Shown here piece after piece: positions 8,205 through 16,570 of a stretch of DNA of 30,974 nucleotides. Every line of letters starts with the position of its first letter. Position 1 is the stretch's first letter. Under the pieces are notes generated by a model that worked only from the letters and a program-made list of their open reading frames with translations, was not told the DNA's origin and searched no databases. The DNA lies in assembly GCA_964557575.1 (NCBI GenBank), contig CAZLBC010000054.1, forward strand, positions 1 through 30,974. The letters are read 5' to 3'. This DNA is from CAZLBC01 sp964557575. Lineage in GTDB: Bacteria > Planctomycetota > Phycisphaerae > SM23-33. The position numbers were made by a program, and so were the translations under genes.

Positions 8205-8583
8205 CCCCGTTCCTCTCCATGCGCCTCGTAACAGGGCGGCCGGCCTTACCGGCCGGCTACTGCTCGACTCGTGCGTTTTACACGCGGCATATCTCCGCAC
8301 TCTCGCCGTCGATCAATGCGTTGCCAATGTAAAGGCGCCGATTGACCTTCCGTAAAACCCCCTCCCGAGCAGTGCGGGCATTGCTTCGCGTGTGTCATGC
8401 CGCGCACGACCTTCATTCGGCGGGGAAACAGTAATCATCCGGAATTAGGTAAGGTGTCCCCGGATCGTGTATATCCCGTCAGTGTCATGTGACGTCCCCG
8501 TCCAGAAGGGTGTTGCTGTCAGGTGCATTGCAGGGCGAATACCTATTATACCCGATGCGCCCCGCCGCGGCCCCTGTTTATTA
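8205..8583. other. Gene-poor stretch with a GC hairpin and a possible tiny Cys-containing ORF
   Basis: A GC-rich palindrome at about 8235-8256 (GGCCGG, loop, CCGGCC) lacks a T tract, so it is a poor intrinsic terminator. On the minus strand a 56-codon frame (8416 to 8246) contains CPHC, and an overlapping frame ending at 8278 reads RRLYIGNALIDGESAEICRV, which looks protein-like. The two together suggest a frame-shifted remnant of a small zinc-ribbon-like protein, but this is weak. Nothing else is seen up to the tRNA promoter. Confidence 0.25.
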
Positions 8584-8611
8584 TTGATAAAAAGCGTCCG
8601 TGTAGTACACT
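8584..8611 (+). promoter_or_regulatory. tRNA-Arg promoter
   Basis: TTGATA (8584-8589), 16 bases, TACACT (8606-8611). The predicted start near 8618 is just before the tRNA. Confidence 0.6.
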
Positions 8612-8621
8612 TCCACTGATT

Positions 8622-8695
8622 ACGCCCGTAGCTCAACCGGATAGAGCAGCGGTCTTCTAAACCGCAGGTTACAGGTTCGAATCCTGTCGGGCGTG
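8622..8695 (+). tRNA. tRNA-Arg (anticodon TCT)
   Basis: A complete cloverleaf of 74 bases. The acceptor stem is ACGCCCG (8622-8628) with CGGGCGT (8688-8694), and the discriminator is G8695. The D stem is GCTC/GAGC. The anticodon stem GCGGT/ACCGC encloses loop CTTCTAA, giving anticodon TCT, which reads AGA. The T arm is ACAGG, TTCGAAT, CCTGT. No CCA is encoded. Confidence 0.97.
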
Positions 8696-8733
8696 CTGTC
8701 CCGCCCACGGCGGGGGATTTCACAAAAGCCGGA

Positions 8734-9618
8734 TCACTCGTAGGTCTGTGCGGCAGCCGTTTCGCCGAGTTCCTCCAGCAGTCGCTTGAGACCGTCGAGG
8801 TTCTCCTTCAGGCTCTTCTCGGCGTCCAGTGCCGGCCGGTGGTCGAGGATGCCGATCGGCCCGGCGTACCCGCTCTCGAGGATAACCCTGATCATGTCCT
8901 TCTCGTGTTCGCCCGCGCCGACCGGCAGGATCTTGGGTGTGGCGTTGTCGTTCATGCCGTTGAGATTGATACACAGGAGGTAGGGCTTCATCAGCGCCAG
9001 GACGTCCTCGAAGTCCTGTATGCGGCCGTGGCCGTGGTGGAAGTTCCAGACGATGCCGACGTGGTCGGCCCCGGCGTTTTTTCGCAGCCACGCGCAGACC
9101 GCGACCATGTTTTCCGGCTCGCCCCCCCAGCCGCCGTGGTTGTACAGACCCAGTCTGCAGCCCAGCGCGGCGGTTTTCCTGACGAGGGGAAGCATCCGCC
9201 TGCCGGCGGCCGCAATCCGCTGCTCCCGCGTCTGCGCCTGCGGGCCCGGCAGCGTCTTCCAGACCTGCGGGCGGATCCCGTGTTTGCGGAACAGCGCGAA
9301 GGCCCCGTCGTGGGAACCCCAGAAGGCGAAGTACGCGATGCCGTGCTTCTTGAGCTCGACAATCTCCCGCTCGAAGGAGGGGACGTGCTTCGCCCGCCAG
9401 TCGTACGCCAGCCGCCGTATCCCCAGGCGCTTGAGCATCGCCGCCCGCGCCGCGGGGCCGCGGTGTCCGGCGTCGAACGGCACGACGCACCACGCCACGA
9501 GGTTCTCCCGGGCGAAGGCGCTCTTCTCTTTCTCGCCGGCGGCCGCCGGAGATTCCACGGACCGGTACGCCGAGAGGAAGATGCACATCACAAGCAGCGT
9601 AACACAGGTCTTCTTCAC
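8734..9618 (-). CDS. Exported sugar phosphate isomerase/epimerase-like TIM-barrel protein
   Basis: A 294-residue protein with a signal peptide (residues 1-27) followed by a xylose-isomerase-like TIM barrel (AP endonuclase family 2 fold). Recognisable strands and metal-site positions include LGLYNHGGWGG, VGIVWNFHHGHG, CINLNGM and IGILDHRP, where His, Glu, Asp and Asn line the barrel mouth. Relatives in planctomycetes act on sugars or keto-sugars; the substrate here is unknown. The GTG start is preferred because GGAGG lies 7 bases upstream, inside the end of the archaemetzincin-like gene. The two genes overlap by GTGA, so they are translationally coupled. Confidence 0.8.
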   Translation of the reverse strand: MKKTCVTLLVMCIFLSAYRSVESPAAAGEKEKSAFARENLVAWCVVPFDAGHRGPAARAAMLKRLGIRRLAYDWRAKHVPSFEREIVELKKHGIAYFAFWGSHDGAFALFRKHGIRPQVWKTLPGPQAQTREQRIAAAGRRMLPLVRKTAALGCRLGLYNHGGWGGEPENMVAVCAWLRKNAGADHVGIVWNFHHGHGRIQDFEDVLALMKPYLLCINLNGMNDNATPKILPVGAGEHEKDMIRVILESGYAGPIGILDHRPALDAEKSLKENLDGLKRLLEELGETAAAQTYE

Positions 9619-10613
9619 TGTTCGGCCTCCTTCGCCTCTTCCGATTCGTGATCATCCGGCCCGTCCACCGCCACCCCCAGGCGCCGGCAGGATGTGCGGT
9701 AGAAGGCGGCGGCGTCCTTCAGGCCGTGTTCGGCGCAGAACCGGTGGAGGTCCCGGTACCGCGCGCCGGGGTCGCAACTCACCGCCCAGCAGAGCTTCGC
9801 CATGCACTCCGGGCACATCCACAGGGGGTGCCGGTCCGACTCGCGGCGGTGGTTGGAACCGCACATGTTGCAGTCCCACGCGGTGCAGTGATGCATCGAC
9901 AGGACGTGGCCCATCTCGTGCGTCGCCGTCTTCAGCGTCCGCCGCAGGAACAGCAGGCGCGCGTCGGCGCCCTTGTGCGGATCGCCGTTGCGGTAGATGG
10001 ACTGGACGCACACCCGGTCGCGCAGTGAGGCCTGTCCGTAGACGAAATTCCACCCCTTCCCCGGCCAGAGATCGACGGCCGTGATCCCGAAGATCACCAT
10101 CCCGTCCTCGGGCAGCCGGGGCAGGAGGATTTTGTACAAAATATAGGAGGTCAGGATCTGCGGCATGCCCCACGACGGGTGCGTTCGCCGGGCCCGCGCC
10201 GGTATCGACCGGTCGTCGACGGTCTCCATCATCACGACCGGCAGCCGGTAGTAGACCTTCATGAAATCAGCCGTCGTGTCGAGTATCTTCTCCTGCGCGG
10301 GGGAAAACGCGCCGATCGGCAGAAGGTAAATCTTCCGCCGGTCCTGCCGGGGAGTCACGGGGTGCGAGCCGATGTACGCGGCGAATGTCTGCCCCGCCTC
10401 CCGGTGTTCCGCGAGCCAGTCGCCGGCCCGGGGCCGGCCGAGTTTTTCGTGGAGGGGTTCGAGCTGTGGTATGGTTCCGCGGAGTTTCGGCGCGGAAAAA
10501 GACGCGCCGGGGTCTCGCCGTTCGGGAGTGGACGCACACGTGTAGAGTATCATCATGCCCGCCAGGAATACCGGGAGGACGGAAAGAACGACGATCATGC
10601 CGGCGTGTTTCAT
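9615..10613 (-). CDS. Archaemetzincin-like zinc metalloprotease, membrane-anchored or exported
   Basis: A 332-residue protein. The motif HEMGHVLSMHHC (residues 232-243) followed by C248-x-M250 and C267-x-x-C270 matches the archaemetzincin pattern HExxHxxGxxHCx4CxM...CxxC: three zinc-binding His, the catalytic Glu, and a second four-Cys structural zinc site. One change is notable: the usual Gly after the third residue past the second His is Ser239. An N-terminal hydrophobic segment (residues 5-25, ending YTCAS) suggests export or a lipid anchor. It overlaps the TIM-barrel gene by 4 bases. AAGG lies 6 bases before the ATG. Substrates of bacterial archaemetzincins are largely unknown. Confidence 0.85.
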   Translation of the reverse strand: MKHAGMIVVLSVLPVFLAGMMILYTCASTPERRDPGASFSAPKLRGTIPQLEPLHEKLGRPRAGDWLAEHREAGQTFAAYIGSHPVTPRQDRRKIYLLPIGAFSPAQEKILDTTADFMKVYYRLPVVMMETVDDRSIPARARRTHPSWGMPQILTSYILYKILLPRLPEDGMVIFGITAVDLWPGKGWNFVYGQASLRDRVCVQSIYRNGDPHKGADARLLFLRRTLKTATHEMGHVLSMHHCTAWDCNMCGSNHRRESDRHPLWMCPECMAKLCWAVSCDPGARYRDLHRFCAEHGLKDAAAFYRTSCRRLGVAVDGPDDHESEEAKEAEQ

Positions 10614-10621
10614 AGCAACCC

Positions 10622-10651
10622 TTCAGTATCGGAATACACCTTGGTATTATA
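10622..10651. promoter_or_regulatory. Overlapping divergent promoters
   Basis: The minus strand has a perfect TATAAT (10651-10646) for the archaemetzincin gene. The plus strand has TTCAGT (10622-10627), 17 bases, TATTAT (10645-10650) for the beta-helix gene. The two -10 boxes share the same bases, so simultaneous firing would be exclusive. Confidence 0.45.
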
Positions 10652-10673
10652 CAGGGCGGAGAGGAAAAGAAAC

Positions 10674-12836
10674 ATGATCGGGACAAACCGGAATGAGCGG
10701 CATCCGGCAATCGCACTCGTCGCGTGGTGCGCGGTAGTGCTGCCCGCGTGCCGGGATCGCGCGGAAGACGATCGAGCGGGGCGCGCGGCACCCGGCGACC
10801 CGCCGCCGCGCGCCGAGATCACGGCCGACTTCTACGTCTCGCCGCGGGGAAACGACGACTGGTCCGGCACGCTGCCCGAGCCGAACGAGGCCGGCGACGA
10901 CGGCCCCTTCGCGAGCCCGCGCGCGGCCCGGGACGCCGTGCGGAAACGCGTCGCGCGGGGGCTTGAGAAGGACATCCTCGTCCTGCTTTGCGGGGGGACC
11001 TACTTCCTGCCCGGCGGCATCACGTTCACCCCCGCCGATTCCGGGACCGACGCCCATGCGATCACGTACGCCGCCTTTCCCGGCGAGCGGCCCGCGCTGG
11101 TCGGGGGCGTCACGCTGGCGGGGCTCGCGCCCTGCGGGAAGGGGCGGCTGCGGGCCGCGGTCCCGCGGAAGATCGCGCCGGCCGCCTTTTTCCAGGACCG
11201 CCGGCGGCTGACCTTCGCCCGGCACCCGAACGAGGGATACGCCCGCGTGGTAAAACCCGCGAACACGAAGGCGCACGCGGCGTTCACGTACCATCCCGCC
11301 GAACTCGGCGACCCCGGCACGTGGGACATCGCCGGGGCGTCGGTCAACATCTGGCCCTACCACGACTGGTTCAACCGCGACATCCCGCTGAAAGCCGTGG
11401 ACACCGCGTCCCGCACGATCACGCTGAAGAGCAAACCCCAACGGCTTCGGGCCGGGAACCGCTTCTACGTCTGGAACGTCCCGCAACTGCTGGACCGGCC
11501 CGGCGAGTGCCACTACGACGAAAAGAGCCGGACGCTGACACTGCTTCCCCGCAAGACGAGTGCCGCGCCGACGGTGATCGCGGCGTCGGCCGAACACGTC
11601 CTCGCCGTCGCCGGGGACGGGAAGGACGGGATCGTTCGCAACCTCCACTTCCGCGGCCTGGACATCGGGATCTGCACCCGCGACGCCGTCTCCGTGCGGG
11701 GGGCGGAGCGCTGCTCGCTGCGGTTCTGCCTGATCGAGAACGCCCACCGCCGCGGCGTGGTCATCAGCGGCCGTGCCCGGCACATCGCGGTCTACGGCTG
11801 CCTGATCCGCTACCACGGTCAGCACGGGGTGAGCCTGCGCGGCCCGGGTCTCGGCAGCCCGTACGTCAACAAGCACAACCGGGTGGAGAACTGCCACATT
11901 CACCACTGCGGGCGGTTGGTCGGCCACGGGTACGGCGTCCGCATCTCCCAGAGCGGGGAAAACCGCGTGTGCCACAACCACATTCACCACATGCCGCGCT
12001 ACGCGACGAGCATCAAGGGCACCCGCTTCCACGCGATCAACAAAAAGATCGACGGCCTGACCTGGGAACACCGGTACGATTTCTTCCACTCGCGGAAAAA
12101 CCTCATCGCCTTCAACGACATCCACGACGTCAACACCGACAGCCAGGACACCGGCGCGATGGAATCCTGGGGCCCCGGCCGGGACAACGTCTACGATCAC
12201 AACCTGATACGAAACTGCGGCAACGACGAGTTCAACCTCCAGAGCGGCATCTACCTCGACGACGCGAGCGATTACTTCACCGTCTCGAACAACATCATCT
12301 ACGGCATCATCGGGACGAGCAACAACCAGCCCATCTACGCCAAGGGCATCGGCAACCGGATCGTCAACAACATCCTCGTCGTCGGCCCGCGGTGCGACCG
12401 GGCGATCGCCTCGTTCGCCATGGCCGACGAGCGGTGCGACCACCACGCGTACCTGCGGAACATCGTCTATTTCGCGAAAAACGGAAAACCCCGCGCCGGC
12501 GGCGGCAGGAGCATCTACCACTTCCAGAACTGGACGAAGGACCGGGTGACGGCCTGTGACCGCAACGTGTATTTCGATCCCCGCGGCGGCCCCCTGGCGA
12601 TGTCGGGCACGATGCCCCCCGGCTGTCCGGACCGTTCCCTCGCGTCGTGGCGGCAGGCCCGCGGCGGCACATTCGACGCCCGCAGCGTCGTCGCCGACCC
12701 CCTGTTCGTCGACCCCGCGGCCCGCGATTTCCGGCTCGCCCCCGGCAGCCCGGCGCTGCGGTGCGGGTTCGCGCCCATCGACACGAGCGGGATCGGCCTG
12801 AAAGACGACTTTCCCGCCCGGTTCGAACGCGACTGA
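10674..12836 (+). CDS. Secreted right-handed parallel beta-helix protein, GH141-like
   Basis: A 720-residue exported protein. The N-terminus is hydrophobic with VLPAC, a possible lipobox, then FYVSPRGNDDWSGT at about residue 50, GPFASPRAARDAVRKR and an LCGGTYFLPGGITF segment. This opening is shared by beta-helix glycosidases such as GH141 and related PbH1 proteins. The middle has many Asn/His-rich coils (IENAHRRGVVISG, NRVENCHIHH, NRVCHNHIHHMP, NNIIYGIIG) forming the helix. The C-terminal FVDPAARDFRLAPGSPA is a usual end of such proteins. The family acts on fucose or xylose linkages in pectic and hemicellulose glycans; the exact activity is not inferable. GAGAGG precedes the ATG. It leads a run of three plus-strand genes. 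Confidence 0.82.
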   Translation: MIGTNRNERHPAIALVAWCAVVLPACRDRAEDDRAGRAAPGDPPPRAEITADFYVSPRGNDDWSGTLPEPNEAGDDGPFASPRAARDAVRKRVARGLEKDILVLLCGGTYFLPGGITFTPADSGTDAHAITYAAFPGERPALVGGVTLAGLAPCGKGRLRAAVPRKIAPAAFFQDRRRLTFARHPNEGYARVVKPANTKAHAAFTYHPAELGDPGTWDIAGASVNIWPYHDWFNRDIPLKAVDTASRTITLKSKPQRLRAGNRFYVWNVPQLLDRPGECHYDEKSRTLTLLPRKTSAAPTVIAASAEHVLAVAGDGKDGIVRNLHFRGLDIGICTRDAVSVRGAERCSLRFCLIENAHRRGVVISGRARHIAVYGCLIRYHGQHGVSLRGPGLGSPYVNKHNRVENCHIHHCGRLVGHGYGVRISQSGENRVCHNHIHHMPRYATSIKGTRFHAINKKIDGLTWEHRYDFFHSRKNLIAFNDIHDVNTDSQDTGAMESWGPGRDNVYDHNLIRNCGNDEFNLQSGIYLDDASDYFTVSNNIIYGIIGTSNNQPIYAKGIGNRIVNNILVVGPRCDRAIASFAMADERCDHHAYLRNIVYFAKNGKPRAGGGRSIYHFQNWTKDRVTACDRNVYFDPRGGPLAMSGTMPPGCPDRSLASWRQARGGTFDARSVVADPLFVDPAARDFRLAPGSPALRCGFAPIDTSGIGLKDDFPARFERD

Positions 12837-12855
12837 ACAATCGAGGGAGACGATC

Positions 12856-13422
12856 ATGAGGACCTTTTTCGCGCTGGATCTCGCACCGGACGTGCGGAAC
12901 AGGATCGAGTCCGCCCGGCGGGCCCTCGGCCCGCTGCCGGGAAAAATAAACTGGGTATCCCCGGAAAACCTGCACGTGACGATGAACTTCGTCGGCACGG
13001 TCGACGACAGCCGCATCCCCGAACTCTGCGCGATCGCCGAGCAGACGGCGGCCGCCATGCCGTGTACCGACATCCGGTTCACCAACGGGCCCCTGGTCTG
13101 CATCCCCCCCCGCGGGTACCTGCGGATGATCTGGTCGGCGGTCACCGACCCGTCCGGGCGGATGGCCGCACTGTACGAGGCGCTCAGGGACCCGATCCGC
13201 CTGTTCGGCGGAAAGGCCGACAACCGCCCGTTCCGCGGCCACGTGACGGTGGCCCGGATCAAGACGACGCGCCGGGCCGACCGCATCAGGAAGACGGTCG
13301 AGAACCTGGCCGCGAAAGATTTCGGCGCGGTCCGCGCCGAACACCTGGTCCTCTACACCAGCGAGCTGAAAAAGACCGGCCCGGTCTACGCGCCGCTGGT
13401 GAAGGCGAAACTCGGAGGCTGA
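12856..13422 (+). CDS. thpR: RNA 2',3'-cyclic phosphodiesterase (2H family)
   Basis: A 188-residue 2H phosphoesterase with the two HxTx motifs at residues 40-43 (HVTM) and 129-132 (HVTV), spaced as in ThpR/LigT. The family hydrolyses 2',3'-cyclic phosphate ends of RNA and can join tRNA halves in vitro. It opens with the typical MRTFFALDL. GAGGGAGA lies before the ATG. It sits 19 bases after the beta-helix gene, and the next gene starts 4 bases after its stop, with the ribosome site GGAGG inside its 3' end. Its place between two secreted glycan enzymes has no obvious functional logic; this may be simple cotranscription. Confidence 0.92.
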   Translation: MRTFFALDLAPDVRNRIESARRALGPLPGKINWVSPENLHVTMNFVGTVDDSRIPELCAIAEQTAAAMPCTDIRFTNGPLVCIPPRGYLRMIWSAVTDPSGRMAALYEALRDPIRLFGGKADNRPFRGHVTVARIKTTRRADRIRKTVENLAAKDFGAVRAEHLVLYTSELKKTGPVYAPLVKAKLGG

Positions 13423-13426
13423 TGCC

Positions 13427-16042
13427 GTGACCGCGTCACCCGTTCCCGTGCGATCGGCCGCCGCGTTCCTCGCGGTCGTTTCGTGGTCCGCCGCCGGGGC
13501 GGCCGGCGAAGGGCGGCGGATCGACTTCCGCCGGGCCCCCGAACAGTGGCAGACCGCAATCTGCCTGCCCGACGACGCCGAGAAGACGCTCGTCGACCGG
13601 GACGGGCGGGTGCTGTGCCGCTACCGCGGCGGGGCGGTGCCGTTTTCCCTGGCGATTTCCCTTATCGTGGACCCCGCCGCCCGCCGCACCGGCCAGGCGC
13701 TGGTTTCCCCGCGTATCCCGATCGTCCGCACCACCCGCGCGGCGCCGGGCCTGAAGATCGTCGAAGAGGCCTTCGCCGTCACGGGTTCGCCGCCGGCGCC
13801 CGAGACCGCCCAGGCCGGCCGCGTACGGATCACGCGCACCGACGGCGGGAGGACGCTTGTCGGCTGGGCCCGCCCGGCGGCGGGTTCAAATCCCCTGCTC
13901 GGCTCGGTCGACACCCGCGACGGCGGCCCGCTCGCCTACCGCGTCGTCGTCGCGCCGCGCGCGAAACACACCGTGGCGCTCGCGATCTGCGAGGGCTACT
14001 GGGACCGCAAGGGCGGGCGGATGCAGGTGCTGTCCGTCGAGGGCGCCCCGCCGGCGGCCGTCGACACCGGCGGCGACCTCGGCAAACACCGGCCGGGATG
14101 CTTCTGGTTCGACGCGGCGGACACCGACGGCGACGGCACCATCCGCGTGCGGGTCGCCCCGGCCGGCACCGACAGCGACGGGCCGGTCCTCAGCGCCGCC
14201 TGGGTATTCCCGGCGGGCACCGCGCGGGACGACGACGCGCTGCGCGCGGGGAAGCTCGACCGCGGCGCGGTCGCGGTGCGGTACGCCGGCAGCCCGTACG
14301 AAGGCACGGCGACCAGGCGCCGCGACGTGATCCTGGCGTCGGTAAAGAACGTCTCCGGCGCGCCGGTCACGGTAACGCCGAAGATCGCTGTCGCGGCGAC
14401 CGTGCCCCTCTGGGCGCATCTCGGGCGGCAGGCGATCGCCGCGTCCCCGCACGAGGAAATCCGCTCATCGCTGAAGATGGTCCGGGCCGAGAAACGGGGC
14501 CGCCTGACGACGGTCGGCCTCGAATCGTTTTGCCTGGCTCCCGGCGACACCGCGCGGCTGTTCGCGGCCCGCGCCGTCGGCGACCCCCCGCCGCCGGTGC
14601 CCGCAACGATCGCGGCGGCCCGGGCCTGCCGCCGCGCGGCGGCACGGTTCTGGCAGCGGCCGGACCTGCGGCGTGAGCGGATTGCGATCCCCGACGAGCA
14701 GGTCCAGGCCCTGGTGGACGCCGCGATCCGCACCATCCGGCAGTCCCGCGAAATCAGCGGCGGACACCCCCTGTATTTCCCCGGCCCGACCTGCTACCGG
14801 AACCTCTGGATCGTCGACAGCGCGTTCATCCTGGAAGTCGAGACGATCCTGGGCGCCGCGGCGGACGCCCGCGCGGGCATCGAGCACCTGCTCGGCCTCC
14901 AGGCCGACGACGGGCGGTTCGAGTTGATCGAGCGGGCCCACAAGGAAAACGGCATCATGCTGTGGACGTGCGTCCGCCACGCGCGGCTGACCCGGAACCG
15001 GCGGTGGCTCGCGTCGGTCTGGCCGCGACTCGAGCGCGCGGCGGACTATATCCGCACCCTCCGCCGCCGATCGCTGGAGAACGATACCCCGCTCGACGAC
15101 GGGCTCATGCCCCCCGGCTTCCCCGACGGCGGCCTCGACGGCCATACCCGCCCCGAGTACGTCAACACCTGCTGGAACCTGCTTGGGCTGAAGGCCGCGA
15201 TACGCGGCGCGGCATGGCTGGGAAAGGGCACGCAGGCGGCGGCGTGGCGGGAGGAATACGACGCCTTTTACCGCGCCTTCCGGAAGGCGGCGCGGCGTGA
15301 CGCGCGAGCCGATACGCACGGCAACCGCTTCCTGCCCGTCCTCATGGGCGGCGGTGAAGGGGTCCCCCCGCAAAAAGGCCAGTGGGCGTTCTGCTGCGCG
15401 GCGGGGCCCGGCGGGCTGTTCCCCCCCGGCGACCCCCTGGTCGCGGGTACGCTGGCGATGCTCAAGGCAACAGAGAAGGAGGGCATCCCCGCGGGGACCG
15501 GCTGGCTCGACGGCGGCATCTGGACCTACTTCGCCGGGCCCTACGGCCACGCCCGGCTCCAGAGCGGCGACGGGACCGGGGCGGCCGACTGCCTCTATGC
15601 CATGGGCAACCACGCCTCCCCCCTGCTGGCCTGGCGGGAGGAACAGTCGCTCGCCGGGGAACCCTTCCGGACGGTCGGCGATATGCCGCACAACTGGGCG
15701 AGCGCGGCATTCATCCGCCTCGCGGTCCACCTGCTGGCCGTCGACCGCGGCGACGAGCTGCACCTCCTCGAGGGCCTGCCGGTCGAATGGGCGCGCCCCG
15801 GCATGATCACGAGACTCGACGGCATACGCACCCCCTTCGGCCCCCTCGCGATGACGCTGGCGGTCGCCGCCGACGGCGAATCGGCCCGGCTCCGGGTCAA
15901 ACGGCTCGCCGACCCGTCGTGCAAAAGGATAGTGGTCCACCTCGACGGCTGGGCGGCACCAAAAGAACCCGGAGGCACAAGGACGATAACCCTGTCGCCC
16001 GCCGCGGACAACGATATGCGCATCCCGCTCGGCGGTCAGTGA
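13427..16042 (+). CDS. Secreted six-hairpin (alpha/alpha)6-barrel glycosidase-like protein
   Basis: An 871-residue protein with a signal peptide (to about residue 27), a beta-rich N-terminal half (30-400), and an (alpha/alpha)6-toroid (about 415-790) similar to glycogen-debranching/GH78/GH63-type six-hairpin enzymes. It shows RNLWIVDSAFILEVE, then GIEHLLGLQADDGRF, WPRLERAADYIR, TCWNLLGLKAAI and DMPHNWASAAFIRL. Asp and Glu residues in these segments are candidates for catalysis, but I cannot assign a GH family. A short beta domain closes the protein. The GTG start is supported by GGAGG 8 bases upstream. The stop abuts the stop of converging folA with no spacer and no terminator visible. Confidence 0.78.
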   Translation: MTASPVPVRSAAAFLAVVSWSAAGAAGEGRRIDFRRAPEQWQTAICLPDDAEKTLVDRDGRVLCRYRGGAVPFSLAISLIVDPAARRTGQALVSPRIPIVRTTRAAPGLKIVEEAFAVTGSPPAPETAQAGRVRITRTDGGRTLVGWARPAAGSNPLLGSVDTRDGGPLAYRVVVAPRAKHTVALAICEGYWDRKGGRMQVLSVEGAPPAAVDTGGDLGKHRPGCFWFDAADTDGDGTIRVRVAPAGTDSDGPVLSAAWVFPAGTARDDDALRAGKLDRGAVAVRYAGSPYEGTATRRRDVILASVKNVSGAPVTVTPKIAVAATVPLWAHLGRQAIAASPHEEIRSSLKMVRAEKRGRLTTVGLESFCLAPGDTARLFAARAVGDPPPPVPATIAAARACRRAAARFWQRPDLRRERIAIPDEQVQALVDAAIRTIRQSREISGGHPLYFPGPTCYRNLWIVDSAFILEVETILGAAADARAGIEHLLGLQADDGRFELIERAHKENGIMLWTCVRHARLTRNRRWLASVWPRLERAADYIRTLRRRSLENDTPLDDGLMPPGFPDGGLDGHTRPEYVNTCWNLLGLKAAIRGAAWLGKGTQAAAWREEYDAFYRAFRKAARRDARADTHGNRFLPVLMGGGEGVPPQKGQWAFCCAAGPGGLFPPGDPLVAGTLAMLKATEKEGIPAGTGWLDGGIWTYFAGPYGHARLQSGDGTGAADCLYAMGNHASPLLAWREEQSLAGEPFRTVGDMPHNWASAAFIRLAVHLLAVDRGDELHLLEGLPVEWARPGMITRLDGIRTPFGPLAMTLAVAADGESARLRVKRLADPSCKRIVVHLDGWAAPKEPGGTRTITLSPAADNDMRIPLGGQ

Positions 16043-16555
16043 TCAGGGCGGGACGTATGCCGTCACGCTGAATCCCTCCCCGTCGAACACGTGCGTGCCG
16101 ACCCAGTCGCGCGGAACACCGGGAAAATAGACGTCGCCCGCATACGCCCCTTCAACGCGGGAGACGATCATCCGTTCGACGATGCCGCTCTCGATGGCCG
16201 CTTGATACAATTGCCTGCCGCCGGCGACGAACATGTTCTCCGCCTGCCGGGGAAATCGTTCCCGGGCCTCCCGGACGGCCGTCTCGATCGAATCGACGAA
16301 GCGCGGGCCCTCCTCGGTCTCCGGATCGCCGCGCCGTTTCCAGTGTTCCGGCTTTCGCGTGACGACGAAATTGATTCTCCCGTCGAGGAACGGCCGCGCG
16401 CCCGGCAGCGCCTGCCAGGTCCGGCGCCCCATGATCACCACTCCGCCCATGGTGGTGCGGCGAAAAAAGGCCAGTTCGCCCGGGAGGTGCCAGGGAACCG
16501 TGTCCCCGCTGCCGATCAGCCCCTTTTCGTCGGTTGCCGTTATAAGGGTAATCAT
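16043..16555 (-). CDS. folA: Dihydrofolate reductase
   Basis: A 170-residue enzyme that reduces dihydrofolate with NADPH. It shows the opening LITATDEKGLIG, PWHLPGEL with the acidic substrate residue at Glu27, VIMGRRTW, and the NADPH loop MFVAGGRQLY. It follows the XylR-like gene on the same strand after 15 bases and probably shares its transcript. There is no clear Shine-Dalgarno before the ATG. Its stop codon is adjacent to that of the converging glycosidase gene. It appears intact, with normal family length. Confidence 0.95.
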   Translation of the reverse strand: MITLITATDEKGLIGSGDTVPWHLPGELAFFRRTTMGGVVIMGRRTWQALPGARPFLDGRINFVVTRKPEHWKRRGDPETEEGPRFVDSIETAVREARERFPRQAENMFVAGGRQLYQAAIESGIVERMIVSRVEGAYAGDVYFPGVPRDWVGTHVFDGEGFSVTAYVPP

Positions 16556-16570
16556 GGTAACGCCCGGACG

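Noticed and set aside
8235..8256. GC palindrome as a pcm terminator
   Set aside because: No T tract follows it on either strand.
8445..8723. Minus-strand frame of 92 codons reading TGFEPVTCGLEDRCSIRL
   Set aside because: This is the well-known artefact of translating a tRNA-Arg gene on the opposite strand; it covers the tRNA at 8622-8695.
10647..13286. Very long minus-strand open frame (879 codons) across the beta-helix gene
   Set aside because: Antisense shadow of high-GC coding DNA; composition is low-complexity Val/Arg/Asp and there is no domain. The plus-strand gene has clear family motifs.
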